Shown here one piece after another: positions 1-7,420 of a stretch of DNA of 39,302 bases. Position 1 is the stretch's first letter, and each line of letters starts with the position of its first letter. The stretch is from the NCBI GenBank assembly GCA_025455015.1, contig JALONI010000023.1, forward strand, positions 1 to 39,302, in the 5' to 3' direction. This DNA is from Cyclobacteriaceae bacterium. GTDB taxonomy: Bacteria; Bacteroidota; Bacteroidia; Cytophagales; Cyclobacteriaceae. The notes under the pieces were generated by a model. The model searched no databases. It was not told the DNA's origin and saw only the letters and a program-made list of their open reading frames with translations. Made by a program: the position numbers and the translations under genes.

Positions 1-181
1 CCAACTCAAAGATATACGAAACCTCCGTCCCTCAAACCGTATTTTTTTAGCTGAAAATCAGGCTCTTGCCTTTATTTGACTGCTCGGAAACATTCGTCTA
101 TCCACCGCAGCATCACCACCCCCTTCGGGTAAGGGGCGTAGCCAAAAGGTATTTCTTTTGCCTGCGCCTGGCGGTGGGCGT
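1..181. other. Window-edge non-coding stretch with repeat copy
   Basis: No convincing gene. Bases 2-23 form one copy of a 22-bp sequence that recurs in opposite orientation at 39169-39190; read on the minus strand it contains a TATCTTTG box, with a TTTG 18 bp upstream, so it resembles a Bacteroidota promoter firing out of the window. A small GC-rich hairpin (CCCCTT/AAGGGG, about 121-138) lies downstream of the AsmA-like gene but has no T tract and is not called as a terminator. Confidence 0.5.
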
Positions 182-2659
182 TTAGTTGTCCCAGTCGAAC
201 TCCTCGGTGGTTAGTTCCAGCTCCTTTTTTTTCTGTTGGCCCTTGAGCTTAAAGGCGTCTTTTAGTTCCTGCACTTCTTTTTTCAAATCGGCACCAATCT
301 TCTTTCGCACGGCTTGTTTATCGTAGCTTACCTCGTACCGGTCGGTGGTGCCAACAATTTTTAAGAACAGTTTGGCTTGCCCGGTTTTGTCTTCTTCAAT
401 GGCACCAAAGGCCTCATCGGGATCAATTTTGCGTTTGCTTCGCAGGGGCGCCACAATGCGATAGTCAATGTTCTGATCAAACGTGTGCGTGCCGCTGAGT
501 TGGATGGCCGTCACGTTGCTCTTGATTTCCATTTGAGGGATGTAGAGGGTGCGATTTTCGATGTGGATGTCGTTTTTCAGGTCGGCAAACCGGAGGCGGG
601 CCAGGCCCTCGTCATCGAGGTATTTGCTGAGCGCCTGCAGGGGTTGAAAGTTATTGAGTTCACCGTTTTTGATCAGCGCGCTGATGTCGGCCACCAGTGT
701 TTCCGATTTTAGCGTAAGGTCACGGTTCAACGCCAAATCAAGGGCTACTTCGGCCGAAGCCTGGCCCCGCAGGTGTTTGTCCTGAATGAAGTCCTGGCGA
801 AAATTTTCGAACACGTAAAACACGCTGTCGATATGAATGTCTTTGAGCGTCCAGTGCGTGGTGATGCCGATCGTGTTGGGTGTTTGTGCATCCACCGCTC
901 CGTCCAGGGTGAGTGAGCCGCCCATGGCCCGCAGGTTTATTTTTTTGGACAGGGCGCGTTGATTTTTCACCAACAAATCGCCCTTTAATGCAGTAGCCCG
1001 AAAGCGTTTGTATGACAACTGTCGCACATCGCAGTTGAGATTCAGGTAAACAAGAGGTGAAATGCTAAACTGGAACGTCTCGGTGTCATTGTCGGCATAG
1101 CCCGAGGCAAGAAGCTCGTCTACGTCAAGGTAATTTGATACGATGTCCGTTTCGATGCCAAGGGGCTGGTTGTCGAAAAGGAAGTAGGTGATGATGTTTT
1201 TAAAATACCCGTTGAGCAAAAAGTCGGAACGGCCCACCTGGCCGCTCACGTTGCTCAGCGCCAGGTCGTTGTTGTTGAACTGGAGCGTGCCATTCAGGCC
1301 TTTGAAGGGTATCTTTTTCGTACCGTACAAGAAAGAGACATCGTTCAACACCACGCTTCCATCGGTGCGCACCTGCTGGGCCGTAGCTTTCTTTTTCAGT
1401 TTGTTGATGTCTCCTTCAAACAACACTCGGGCGGTAATCTCGCCTGTGCCCCCGGCCAGCGCAGGAACGGGGTAGAACGACTGAAGAGAGGCCACGTCCA
1501 GGTCCCCTTGAAAGAAAAATGAAATGCGAGGGTCTGCGAAATTCTGCAAGGAGAAGTTTGCTTCGAACGGGCGTTGGTTGAGTGAGCCACGGGCGTTTCT
1601 CAGAAACAGCTCGGCCTTGTCGAACTGTGAAAATGACGGGGTGGCAAACGATCCTTCCAGCGATACGTTTTCCAACCGGGTTTGGTAGTCAGGGTGGAAG
1701 ATGGTGGCATTTTGACAACCGAAAGAAATGGACAGCAGCGGGTCTTTTCGTTTCGACAGTTCGCCCCTCAGCGTCAGTCCTAAAAATACGTCACCCTGGC
1801 TTTGGTACTTGCGCAGCGGCTGTGCCGTTTCGGTTGGCAGTAACGACAACAGCGTTTGGATGTCGGTGTCGCGGCCGTTGACGGACAGGTCAATGCGATG
1901 GGTGTCCTTGAAGGCATAGGTTCCGGCCACTTCAAAAACCGATCCGCGTATGGCCAGCGTGGATGCGCCAATGGAAACCTGTTTGGCATAATCGTCATAC
2001 ACCACCTGGGCGTGAGCATCAAAGGTTTTGTTGGTCAGGAACAACGCATCCTTGATCCCAATTTGTCGGGTGGTGATGTCGCCCTCGGCATCGATTTGAT
2101 AAGTATCGCCCGCAATCTTTATCGAAGTAATCAACCGGTCGCTTTCAAATACGTGGTGTTGGCGAATGCTTTTGTCTTCATAGGATACCAGCGTGTTGAT
2201 CAGCCGTACGTTTCGCAAGTCAAACGCGATGGTCTTGCCGGCTCGGGTTGTGTCGGACTTTTTTTTGAGAATGACATAGTTTGACTTGCCAGCGGTATTG
2301 ACGCGCAAATAAGTTTGGCTGTTGTTGATCTGGAGTCCTTTGATGGTATAGTGGCCCTGCCACACATCCCACGGGTTTAGGTAGAAGGAGAGGCGCTCGG
2401 CTTCGAGCAGGGGAAACTCTTCGGGGTGACTGTCTTCCACATACACGTTGTGAAAAACCAGCGCCAGGTTGGGGAAATCACTCCACCAAACCACTTCTAT
2501 TTTTCCGATTTTGACGGGTGTGTTGAGTTGTTTGTTGGCTTCTTCAATAAACGAAGCGATGATCTTGTCTTTGAACAGAAACACGGACGCCACGCCAGCC
2601 GCCAGCGCAAAAATGGCGAGTATCAATAAACCTACCAGCGTCTTTTTAAGTGATTTCAC
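182..2659 (-). CDS. AsmA-like outer-membrane biogenesis protein
   Basis: An 825-residue protein with one N-terminal membrane anchor (about residues 9-30) followed directly by the AsmA-type opening, in which a helix with EEANKQLNTPVKIGKIEVVWW leads into a long repetitive beta-rich periplasmic region. The rest is built of repeated short beta-strand blocks (LSISFGCQNATI, GSVVLNDVSFLY), typical of AsmA/DUF3971-like bridge proteins. The C-terminus is basic and probably helical (KKEVQELKDAFKLKGQQKKK). Members of this superfamily sit in the inner membrane and are linked to outer-membrane assembly and lipid transport; the exact cargo here is unknown. It has no operon partner inside the window. The start at 2659 places the anchor at the very N-terminus, as expected. 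The family assignment is firm and the role is inferred. Confidence 0.82.
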   Translation of the reverse strand: MKSLKKTLVGLLILAIFALAAGVASVFLFKDKIIASFIEEANKQLNTPVKIGKIEVVWWSDFPNLALVFHNVYVEDSHPEEFPLLEAERLSFYLNPWDVWQGHYTIKGLQINNSQTYLRVNTAGKSNYVILKKKSDTTRAGKTIAFDLRNVRLINTLVSYEDKSIRQHHVFESDRLITSIKIAGDTYQIDAEGDITTRQIGIKDALFLTNKTFDAHAQVVYDDYAKQVSIGASTLAIRGSVFEVAGTYAFKDTHRIDLSVNGRDTDIQTLLSLLPTETAQPLRKYQSQGDVFLGLTLRGELSKRKDPLLSISFGCQNATIFHPDYQTRLENVSLEGSFATPSFSQFDKAELFLRNARGSLNQRPFEANFSLQNFADPRISFFFQGDLDVASLQSFYPVPALAGGTGEITARVLFEGDINKLKKKATAQQVRTDGSVVLNDVSFLYGTKKIPFKGLNGTLQFNNNDLALSNVSGQVGRSDFLLNGYFKNIITYFLFDNQPLGIETDIVSNYLDVDELLASGYADNDTETFQFSISPLVYLNLNCDVRQLSYKRFRATALKGDLLVKNQRALSKKINLRAMGGSLTLDGAVDAQTPNTIGITTHWTLKDIHIDSVFYVFENFRQDFIQDKHLRGQASAEVALDLALNRDLTLKSETLVADISALIKNGELNNFQPLQALSKYLDDEGLARLRFADLKNDIHIENRTLYIPQMEIKSNVTAIQLSGTHTFDQNIDYRIVAPLRSKRKIDPDEAFGAIEEDKTGQAKLFLKIVGTTDRYEVSYDKQAVRKKIGADLKKEVQELKDAFKLKGQQKKKELELTTEEFDWDN

Positions 2660-2726
2660 CGCCTTTGATCAGCGTAAAGTTCGCAACTAAGTTGACGCGG
2701 GCAAAAACCTGACCAAAACCTGCCGT

Positions 2727-2878
2727 CCCGATAGCCCATCGGGAGAACCCCCGATAGCCATCGGGAGAACCCCCGATAGTCATCGGGAGAACGCCCGATA
2801 GTCATCGGGAGAGCCCCCGATAGCCCATCGGGAGAGCGCCCGATAGTCATCGGGAGACCCCGCGGGTCGCCATCGGGA
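2727..2878. repeat. Tandem array of six 22-23 bp palindromes
   Basis: Six units start at 2727, 2750, 2772, 2794, 2816 and 2839, with a decayed seventh ending near 2876. Each holds the inverted repeat CCCGAT-AG(Y)C-ATCGGG followed by a spacer such as AGAACC, AGAACG or AGAGCC. Units come in two versions, AGCCCAT (23 bp) and AGTCAT/AGCCAT (22 bp). The period is close to two DNA helical turns. The array lies between the tRNA-Val terminator and the start of the AsmA-like gene. No coding role is evident. Confidence 0.9.
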
Positions 2879-2914
2879 TGGCAGTTGCGAGGGAACCAGT
2901 GATGAAGGCTTTGA

Positions 2915-2954
2915 TAAAAAAGAAAACGCCCCGGCCGTTTGTGCCGAGGCGTTT
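2915..2954 (-). terminator. Intrinsic terminator of tRNA-Val
   Basis: On the minus strand a 12-bp stem (AAACGCCTCGGC paired with GCCGGGGCGTTT, one G-T wobble, 7-nt loop) is followed by TTCTTTTTT. It begins one base after the tRNA discriminator base, so it ends a single-gene tRNA transcript. Confidence 0.85.
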
Positions 2955-2955
2955 G

Positions 2956-3030
2956 TGGGAGCTGAGGGGTTCGAACCCCCGACCCTCTGCTTGTAAGGCA
3001 GATGCTCTGAACCAGCTGAGCTAAGCTCCC
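2956..3030 (-). tRNA. tRNA-Val (anticodon TAC)
   Basis: The minus strand folds as a complete cloverleaf of 75 nt: acceptor GGGAGCT/AGCTCCC, D stem GCTC/GAGC, anticodon stem TCTGC/GCAGA with loop CTTACAA (anticodon TAC, reading GUA), T arm with TTCGAAC, and discriminator A at 2956. The 3' CCA is not encoded. It has its own promoter and terminator, so it is a single-gene unit. Confidence 0.95.
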
Positions 3031-3099
3031 CATCTCTGTACTTTTTACCCACGCATTTGGCTTTTTTTGTATGCCAAGCTGCTTTTTGATTAGGGACTG

Positions 3100-3130
3100 C
3101 AAAAGTAGTACAGATTTTTAATTCTCCAAA
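3100..3130 (-). promoter_or_regulatory. tRNA-Val promoter (TTTG-N19-TACTTTTG)
   Basis: On the minus strand TTTG (3127-3130) and TACTTTTG (3100-3107) are 19 bp apart, a perfect match to the Bacteroidota primary sigma consensus TTTG-N19-TAnnTTTG. Transcription should begin about 6-8 bp downstream, about 60 bp before the tRNA. The box and its flank (CTACTTTTGCA) match those of the initiator tRNA promoter in this window. Confidence 0.8.
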
Positions 3131-3149
3131 CCCGCGAAAACCAAGGACA

Positions 3150-3180
3150 TAAAAAAAGGCTTTAGAACTCCTAAAGCCTT
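3150..3180 (-). terminator. Intrinsic terminator after small lipoprotein
   Basis: On the minus strand a 10-bp perfect stem (AAGGCTTTAG/CTAAAGCCTT, 5-nt loop) is followed by a run of Ts. It lies 27 bp downstream of the stop codon of the small lipoprotein gene. Confidence 0.88.
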
Positions 3181-3206
3181 CCCGGGAATGGTGTTAACGT
3201 TAGTGA

Positions 3207-3422
3207 TTACTTCACTAAGTTAGCCAGCGAATCAGCTACGCGAGCTGAATCAGCCTTGAACTTGGCAAGGGCCGCTTCCGCTTCTACTTTAGCGATTGAG
3301 TCAACCTTGCGGATTGAATCTTCAACAGCTTTAGCCGCATCTTCTACCGATTTCTTGGCACCGCAAGAAACCACAGCCAATGCAAAGCCGCATACCAATA
3401 CAAATGCGAACAGTTTTTTCAT
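3207..3422 (-). CDS. Small Ala/Lys-rich lipoprotein
   Basis: A 71-residue precursor with a type II signal peptide (MKKLFAFVLVCGFALAVVSC) and lipobox VVSC, Cys20 being the expected lipidated residue. The mature part is a charged Ala/Lys/Glu/Asp-rich segment that looks like one amphipathic helix or coiled coil (DAAKAVEDSIRKVDSIAKVE). No enzymatic motif is present. It somewhat resembles Lpp-like or spacer lipoproteins in size and composition, but no homology is claimed. The gene is monocistronic: a TATATTTG -7 box lies 29 bp upstream of the start and a strong terminator lies 27 bp past the stop, so it may be well expressed. Function unknown. Confidence 0.82.
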   Translation of the reverse strand: MKKLFAFVLVCGFALAVVSCGAKKSVEDAAKAVEDSIRKVDSIAKVEAEAALAKFKADSARVADSLANLVK

Positions 3423-3450
3423 GGTTTACAGGTTATTTAAAATTTGGGTG

Positions 3451-3458
3451 CAAATATA
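3451..3458 (-). promoter_or_regulatory. -7 box of the small lipoprotein gene
   Basis: On the minus strand TATATTTG matches TAnnTTTG exactly. A TTTG lies only 12 bp further upstream, too close for the usual spacing, so only the -7 element is called. It implies a 5' UTR of about 20-25 nt. Confidence 0.55.
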
Positions 3459-3574
3459 GGCGTTTAGGTTCAAATTTCGGTAACCCCATGCCAAAAAACC
3501 CATCACTTCCCGAAAATTGGGCCTGATCTGACCCATTCCTACCGTTCATTAGGCTACAGCAATCGTTTGCCAAA

Positions 3575-4655
3575 TTATTTCTTGCGGAAGAACAGCCGTA
3601 TGGGCACCCCCTCAAAGTCAAACTTTTCGCGCAAGCGGTTTTCCAAAAAGCGGGTGTACGACTCCTGGATGTACTGGGGCAGGTTGCAGAAAAATGCGAT
3701 GGCCGGGCTGCGCGCCCCCACTTGCGTGATGTATTTGATCTGGATCATCTTGCCCTTGATGGCCGGGGGCGGGTAGTGTACGATCTCTGGCAGCAAGGCG
3801 TCATTGAGCTCGCTGGTGGGTATTTTCTTCGTTTTGTTGTGGTACACTTGAACGGCCTTTTCAATGACCTGAAAGATGCGCTGTTTTTCAATCACCGAAG
3901 CAAAGATGATAGGCACGTAGTCGATGGGTGCCATTAGTGACTTTGCTTTTTTTTCGGATACCGGCCGTATCGATCAGGATAAAATCATTGCCAAACATTT
4001 TGTACCGCGTGTGAATGGCATCGCGGGTGGTGCCGGCTTCGTCCGTCACAATGCTGCGTTCTTTGCCGATGAGCACGTTGAGAAACGATGACTTGCCCAC
4101 GTTGGGCCGCCCCAGGATAGCGATGCGGGGGATGCCGGCATCCGGATCTGCCACTCCCTCGTTAGGGAAAACGTTGATCAACTCGTCCAGCAGCTCGCCC
4201 GTGCCCCCGCCATTTTCGGCCGAAATCGGAAAAACTTCGCCCATACCCAATTCATAAAATTCAGAGGCCAGCATGGATTTGGCGGGCGTGTCGGCTTTGT
4301 TGGCGGCCAAAAACACGGGCTTCTTGCTTCTGCGGATCACCTTGGCGAATTCCTTGTCATATCCGGTGAGGCCATCGTGGCAATCGAGCATGAAGATGAC
4401 GGCCGTACATTCGTCCAATGCCAGTTCAACTTGTTTTCGGATTTGCGATTCAAACTTATCATCGGAGCCCGTCACGTAGCCGCCCGTGTCAATCACGGTG
4501 AAAAACTTGCCCGTCCACTGCGCGTAGCCGTAGTGACGATCGCGCGTAACGCCCGGCATGTCGTCCATGATGGCCTGGCGTTGCTCGATCAAACGGTTAA
4601 AAAAGGTGGATTTGCCCACATTGGGCCGGCCCACAATGGCCACTACATTTGCCAT
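3575..4655 (-). pseudogene. der: Disrupted ribosome-assembly GTPase Der (EngA)
   Basis: Der carries two tandem G domains and a KH-like C-terminal domain and acts in 50S ribosome assembly. Here the N-terminal frame (4655 down to 3888) encodes the whole first G domain (GRPNVGKST, residues 9-17; NKAD 119-122) and the second as far as DTAGIRKKSKV (to residue 239), then runs out of frame. The C-terminal frame (from about 3934 down to 3575) resumes at APIDYVPIIFASV and carries the intact KH-like domain ending in IRLFFRKK. The two parts total about 357 residues against about 435 in the family, so roughly 77 residues are missing, including the NKWD motif of the second G domain, and the frame has shifted. 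This is a deletion at about 3935-3940, not a simple one-base slip. Since der is essential in bacteria studied, an assembly error is likely. Both flanks are otherwise well conserved. Confidence 0.88.
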
Positions 4656-4714
4656 GATTCAAGAAAAAGATAGGCAAAGGTACGGATTAGTTGATGAACG
4701 CCCCCGCGGGCGCA

Positions 4715-5593
4715 TCAGCGGTCATAGCCAAACTGCCGTATTTTCAGTTGGTGCTTGCGCCAATCCTCGGCCACCTTTACGCGCGTTTCCAGAAATACTT
4801 TCTTTTGAAAGAATTTCTCCAGGTCGGCCCGCGCCTCGGTGCCCACCTTTTTCAAGGCAGCACCGCCCTTGCCAATCAAGATTCCTTTTTGGGAGTCGCG
4901 CTCTACGTAGATTACGGCACGGATGCGCAAAATCGCGGCTTCGTCCTTGAACTCTTCAATACCTACCTCGGTGCTGTAGGGGATTTCTTGGGAATAGTTG
5001 GTGAAGATTTTTTCGCGAATGATTTCGGAGGCAAAAAAGCGCTCGCTTCGGTCCGTCAGCTCCTCTTTGCCATAGTAGCCCGGGTGCACGGGCAGATGCT
5101 CGAGTATGAGGGGCAACAGCTTGGCCACGTTTTTCCCGGTTTGCGCACTGGTGCCGATAATGGCCTTGGGTTGGATGGCCTCCTGCCAATACGCTCGTTT
5201 GCTGTCCCATTCGCTGTCGCGGCCCAAGTCAATTTTGTTAATGACCAAAAGCAGCGGGGTTTGCGTGTGCACAATGGGTTTGTGCAGTTTTTCGTCAAAC
5301 TTTTCACCCCACTCCACCAGCATCAAAATCACATCGGCATCTTCCAATGAGACCTTCACGTAGTTCATCATGGCTTGGTGCAGTTGGTATTTGGGTTCCA
5401 GCACACCGGGCGTGTCCGAATACACAATTTGGAAATCGTGGCCGTTGAGTATGCCCATGATGCGGTGGCGGGTGGTTTGGGCTTTGGCGGTAATGATGGA
5501 CAGGTTTTCGCCCACCAGTTTATTCATCAAGGTGGACTTGCCCACGTTGGGCTTACCCACGATGCTGACGAAGCCGGCTTTGTGTTGATTCAT
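4715..5593 (-). CDS. era: GTPase Era
   Basis: A 292-residue protein with the Era pattern: G1 GKPNVGKS (residues 13-20), the TTRH motif of G2, G3 DTPG, G4 NKID, and a C-terminal KH RNA-binding domain with GKGGAALKK. Era binds the 3' end of 16S rRNA and helps mature the 30S subunit. The start at 5593 (MNQHKAGFVSIVGKPNVGKS) gives the family's usual length; a longer open frame to 5737 adds 48 residues with no similarity to Era and is rejected. It lies 59 bp upstream of der on the same strand, so two ribosome-assembly GTPases probably share a transcript. Confidence 0.96.
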   Translation of the reverse strand: MNQHKAGFVSIVGKPNVGKSTLMNKLVGENLSIITAKAQTTRHRIMGILNGHDFQIVYSDTPGVLEPKYQLHQAMMNYVKVSLEDADVILMLVEWGEKFDEKLHKPIVHTQTPLLLVINKIDLGRDSEWDSKRAYWQEAIQPKAIIGTSAQTGKNVAKLLPLILEHLPVHPGYYGKEELTDRSERFFASEIIREKIFTNYSQEIPYSTEVGIEEFKDEAAILRIRAVIYVERDSQKGILIGKGGAALKKVGTEARADLEKFFQKKVFLETRVKVAEDWRKHQLKIRQFGYDR

Positions 5594-5882
5594 AAACGCT
5601 ACGGTTGTAAATAGGTAGGGGCCGGCAGGCGGAAGGGAACCCCGAAATGTTGAAAGGCGGCCCATTACCGGTGGTTTGGGGGCCATGGCGTCCGATAACA
5701 TCCGCCCCGTGGGTTTCATTGACTTCCTCCGCCTCATGCGGTAAGCCCCGGCTGCCCATCAGGTTCTTGAATTTGGCTTCGTAGCTCGTCCGCTGCTGGT
5801 TTGGCAGGGAATTTTGCGAGGGCTGGGCCGGCAGGCGCGCAGCCGTGGCGAGAAAGCAGACCAAACAAAATGCGCGGAGCAT
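5553..5882 (-). CDS. Possible small secreted protein overlapping era
   Basis: A 109-codon open frame whose first 19-20 residues (MLRAFCLVCFLATAARLPAQ) look like a genuine signal peptide with an Ala-Gln type cleavage site. The rest is Pro/Gly/Asn-rich without a recognisable domain. It overlaps the first 41 bases of era in another frame, and the stretch 5594-5880 would otherwise be empty. The signal peptide is the only positive evidence; the 3' half may be chance. Function unknown. Confidence 0.4.
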   Translation of the reverse strand: MLRAFCLVCFLATAARLPAQPSQNSLPNQQRTSYEAKFKNLMGSRGLPHEAEEVNETHGADVIGRHGPQTTGNGPPFNISGFPSACRPLPIYNRSVYESTQSRLRQHRG

Positions 5883-5913
5883 GAGGCTATCGAAGACTGA
5901 AATTTAGGCATTA

Positions 5914-5945
5914 TTTGTTTTTTCTCTGCTCAACCGCTACTTTTG
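5914..5945 (+). promoter_or_regulatory. Initiator tRNA promoter (TTTG-N20-TACTTTTG)
   Basis: TTTG at 5914-5917 and TACTTTTG at 5938-5945 are 20 bp apart, fitting the Bacteroidota consensus. The tRNA begins 12 bp after the -7 box, so the 5' leader is only about 5 nt. The box and flank are nearly the same as in front of tRNA-Val. Confidence 0.8.
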
Positions 5946-5956
5946 CACTCACAAAT

Positions 5957-6029
5957 CGCGGGGTGGAGCAGTTGGTAGCTCGTTGGGCTCATAACCCAAA
6001 GGCCGCAAGTTCGAGTCTTGCCCCCGCTA
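5957..6029 (+). tRNA. Initiator tRNA-Met (anticodon CAT)
   Basis: A 73-nt cloverleaf with acceptor CGCGGGG/CCCCGCT, D stem GAGC/GCTC, anticodon stem TTGGG/CCCAA around CTCATAA (anticodon CAT), T arm GCAAG-TTCGAGT-CTTGC and discriminator A. Two initiator marks are present: the unpaired first base pair (C1 opposite T72) and the three G-C pairs next to the anticodon loop. CCA is not encoded. Confidence 0.95.
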
Positions 6030-6040
6030 CTGAAAGGAAA

Positions 6041-6075
6041 AAGGCTTTCTGGGTTCTCAGAAAGCTTTTTTTTTT
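6041..6075 (+). terminator. Intrinsic terminator after initiator tRNA
   Basis: A stem of AAGGCTTTCTG with CAGAAAGCTTTT around a short loop is followed by more than ten Ts. It ends the tRNA transcript 16 bp before the stop codon of the convergent CorC-like gene and could also serve that gene in reverse. Confidence 0.85.
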
Positions 6076-6090
6076 ACTGGCACGAAGCCG

Positions 6091-7374
6091 CTAACCACGC
6101 CTCACCAGCACCTTGTCGATTTTCACCCCGTCCATATCCATTACTTCGAATTGCAGATTTTGCCATTTCACTTTTTCGCCCGTGCGGGGGATGTGGCTTA
6201 ACTGGCGTAATATCAGTCCGCCTACCGTGTTCACACCTTCCAGTTCTTCGCAATTCCTGATTTCAAAATACAAGGCAAATTCAGCCATGGGGTATTGGCC
6301 ATCCACCAGCCATGATCCGTCTTCGCGTTGCACCAGCGGATACTCTTCGCGATAGAGTTCCGAGACATCCCCCACTAAGGCTTTCAAGACATCGTCCAGG
6401 GTAATGATGCCCAGCACGAGCCCGTACTCGTTGGTGATGAGTGAATAATGGATACCCGAGGCCTTGAACTGCTCCAAGGCCTTGTAGGCAGACGTATGTT
6501 GATCCAGATAGTTGGCCGGCTTGAGGTGGCTACGTATATCAAAATCGGCCCGTTGATTGCCCATGTACAAGTCTTTTAGCGTCACGATGCCAAGAATTTT
6601 GTCTTTGTCTTTTTCAAACACCGGATAGATGCGATGCAAGTCGATTATCACCGTCTCGCGAATGGCCGCAAAGCTGTCGTCCACGTTCAAAAAGACCAAT
6701 TCACTTCGGGGCGTCATCAGGGAGGTTATCTTCCGATCGCCCAACGCAAACACACGTTCTACGATTTCCTGTTCTATTTTTTGCACTTCGCCCCCTTGAG
6801 TCCCTTCCTGGATGATTGCCTTGATTTCTTCTTCGGTAATGTTGTTCTCTTTGTTCTGTTTCACGTTCAATAACCTCAGCAGGATATTCGAAGTATGGGT
6901 TAGAATCCACACAAACGGGAAAGTGATCTTGGACAGCAGCGTCATGAGGGGCGCCATTACGCGTGATATCCCTTCGGGGTTGGAGAGTCCAATACGCTTG
7001 GGTATCAGTTCGCCCAGTATCAACGAGCAAAAGGTGACCGACAGCAGCACGATGGCGATGGCAGCCTCATCGGCTGCGGGTGCCAGCAGCGGTATGGTTT
7101 CAAGGTAATGCTCCAAGTCATTGGTTAGATTTTCTCCGCTGAAAATCCCGGTTAGCAAGCCTATGACCGTAATGCCGATCTGAACAGTGGAAAGAAAGTA
7201 CGTGGGGGACCGATACAAACGCAGGGCTGCCTGGGCACCTTTTATCCCCGATTTGGCGGCTGCCTCCAACCGCACTTTTTTAGACGACACTAGGGCCATT
7301 TCCGACATCGAAAAGACGCCATTGATCAGGATCAATCCGAGGATGATCAGTATTTCGATAACATCGCTACTCAT
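6091..7374 (-). CDS. CNNM/CBS-domain CorC/HlyC-family membrane protein
   Basis: A 427-residue protein with the three parts of this family: an N-terminal CNNM (DUF21) membrane domain of about 170 residues with several helices (ILIILGLILINGVFSMSEMAL; GELIPKR motif), a pair of CBS domains (about 200-330; MTPRSELVFLNVDD, GIVTLKDLY, GIITLDDVLKALVGD) and a C-terminal CorC_HlyC domain. Relatives are tied to magnesium or other cation export, with CBS domains sensing nucleotides; older records call them hemolysins, for which there is no evidence here. It begins 47 bp after the end of the RND outer-membrane factor gene on the same strand, so read-through from the efflux operon is possible. The substrate is not predictable. 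Confidence 0.9.
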   Translation of the reverse strand: MSSDVIEILIILGLILINGVFSMSEMALVSSKKVRLEAAAKSGIKGAQAALRLYRSPTYFLSTVQIGITVIGLLTGIFSGENLTNDLEHYLETIPLLAPAADEAAIAIVLLSVTFCSLILGELIPKRIGLSNPEGISRVMAPLMTLLSKITFPFVWILTHTSNILLRLLNVKQNKENNITEEEIKAIIQEGTQGGEVQKIEQEIVERVFALGDRKITSLMTPRSELVFLNVDDSFAAIRETVIIDLHRIYPVFEKDKDKILGIVTLKDLYMGNQRADFDIRSHLKPANYLDQHTSAYKALEQFKASGIHYSLITNEYGLVLGIITLDDVLKALVGDVSELYREEYPLVQREDGSWLVDGQYPMAEFALYFEIRNCEELEGVNTVGGLILRQLSHIPRTGEKVKWQNLQFEVMDMDGVKIDKVLVRRG

Positions 7375-7420
7375 ACAATTTAACGTTCATTAACTAGTGT
7401 GAGTTGTGGGCTGATGGCCG

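Noticed and set aside
2727-2878. Could be a CRISPR array
   Set aside because: The units are directly joined palindromes with only about 5-6 bp spacers, no unique 30-bp spacers and no cas genes nearby.
2656-3102. Minus-strand open frame of 148 codons, rich in repeated PMTIGRSPDD-type residues
   Set aside because: It is the translation of the palindrome array plus the tRNA-Val gene and terminator.
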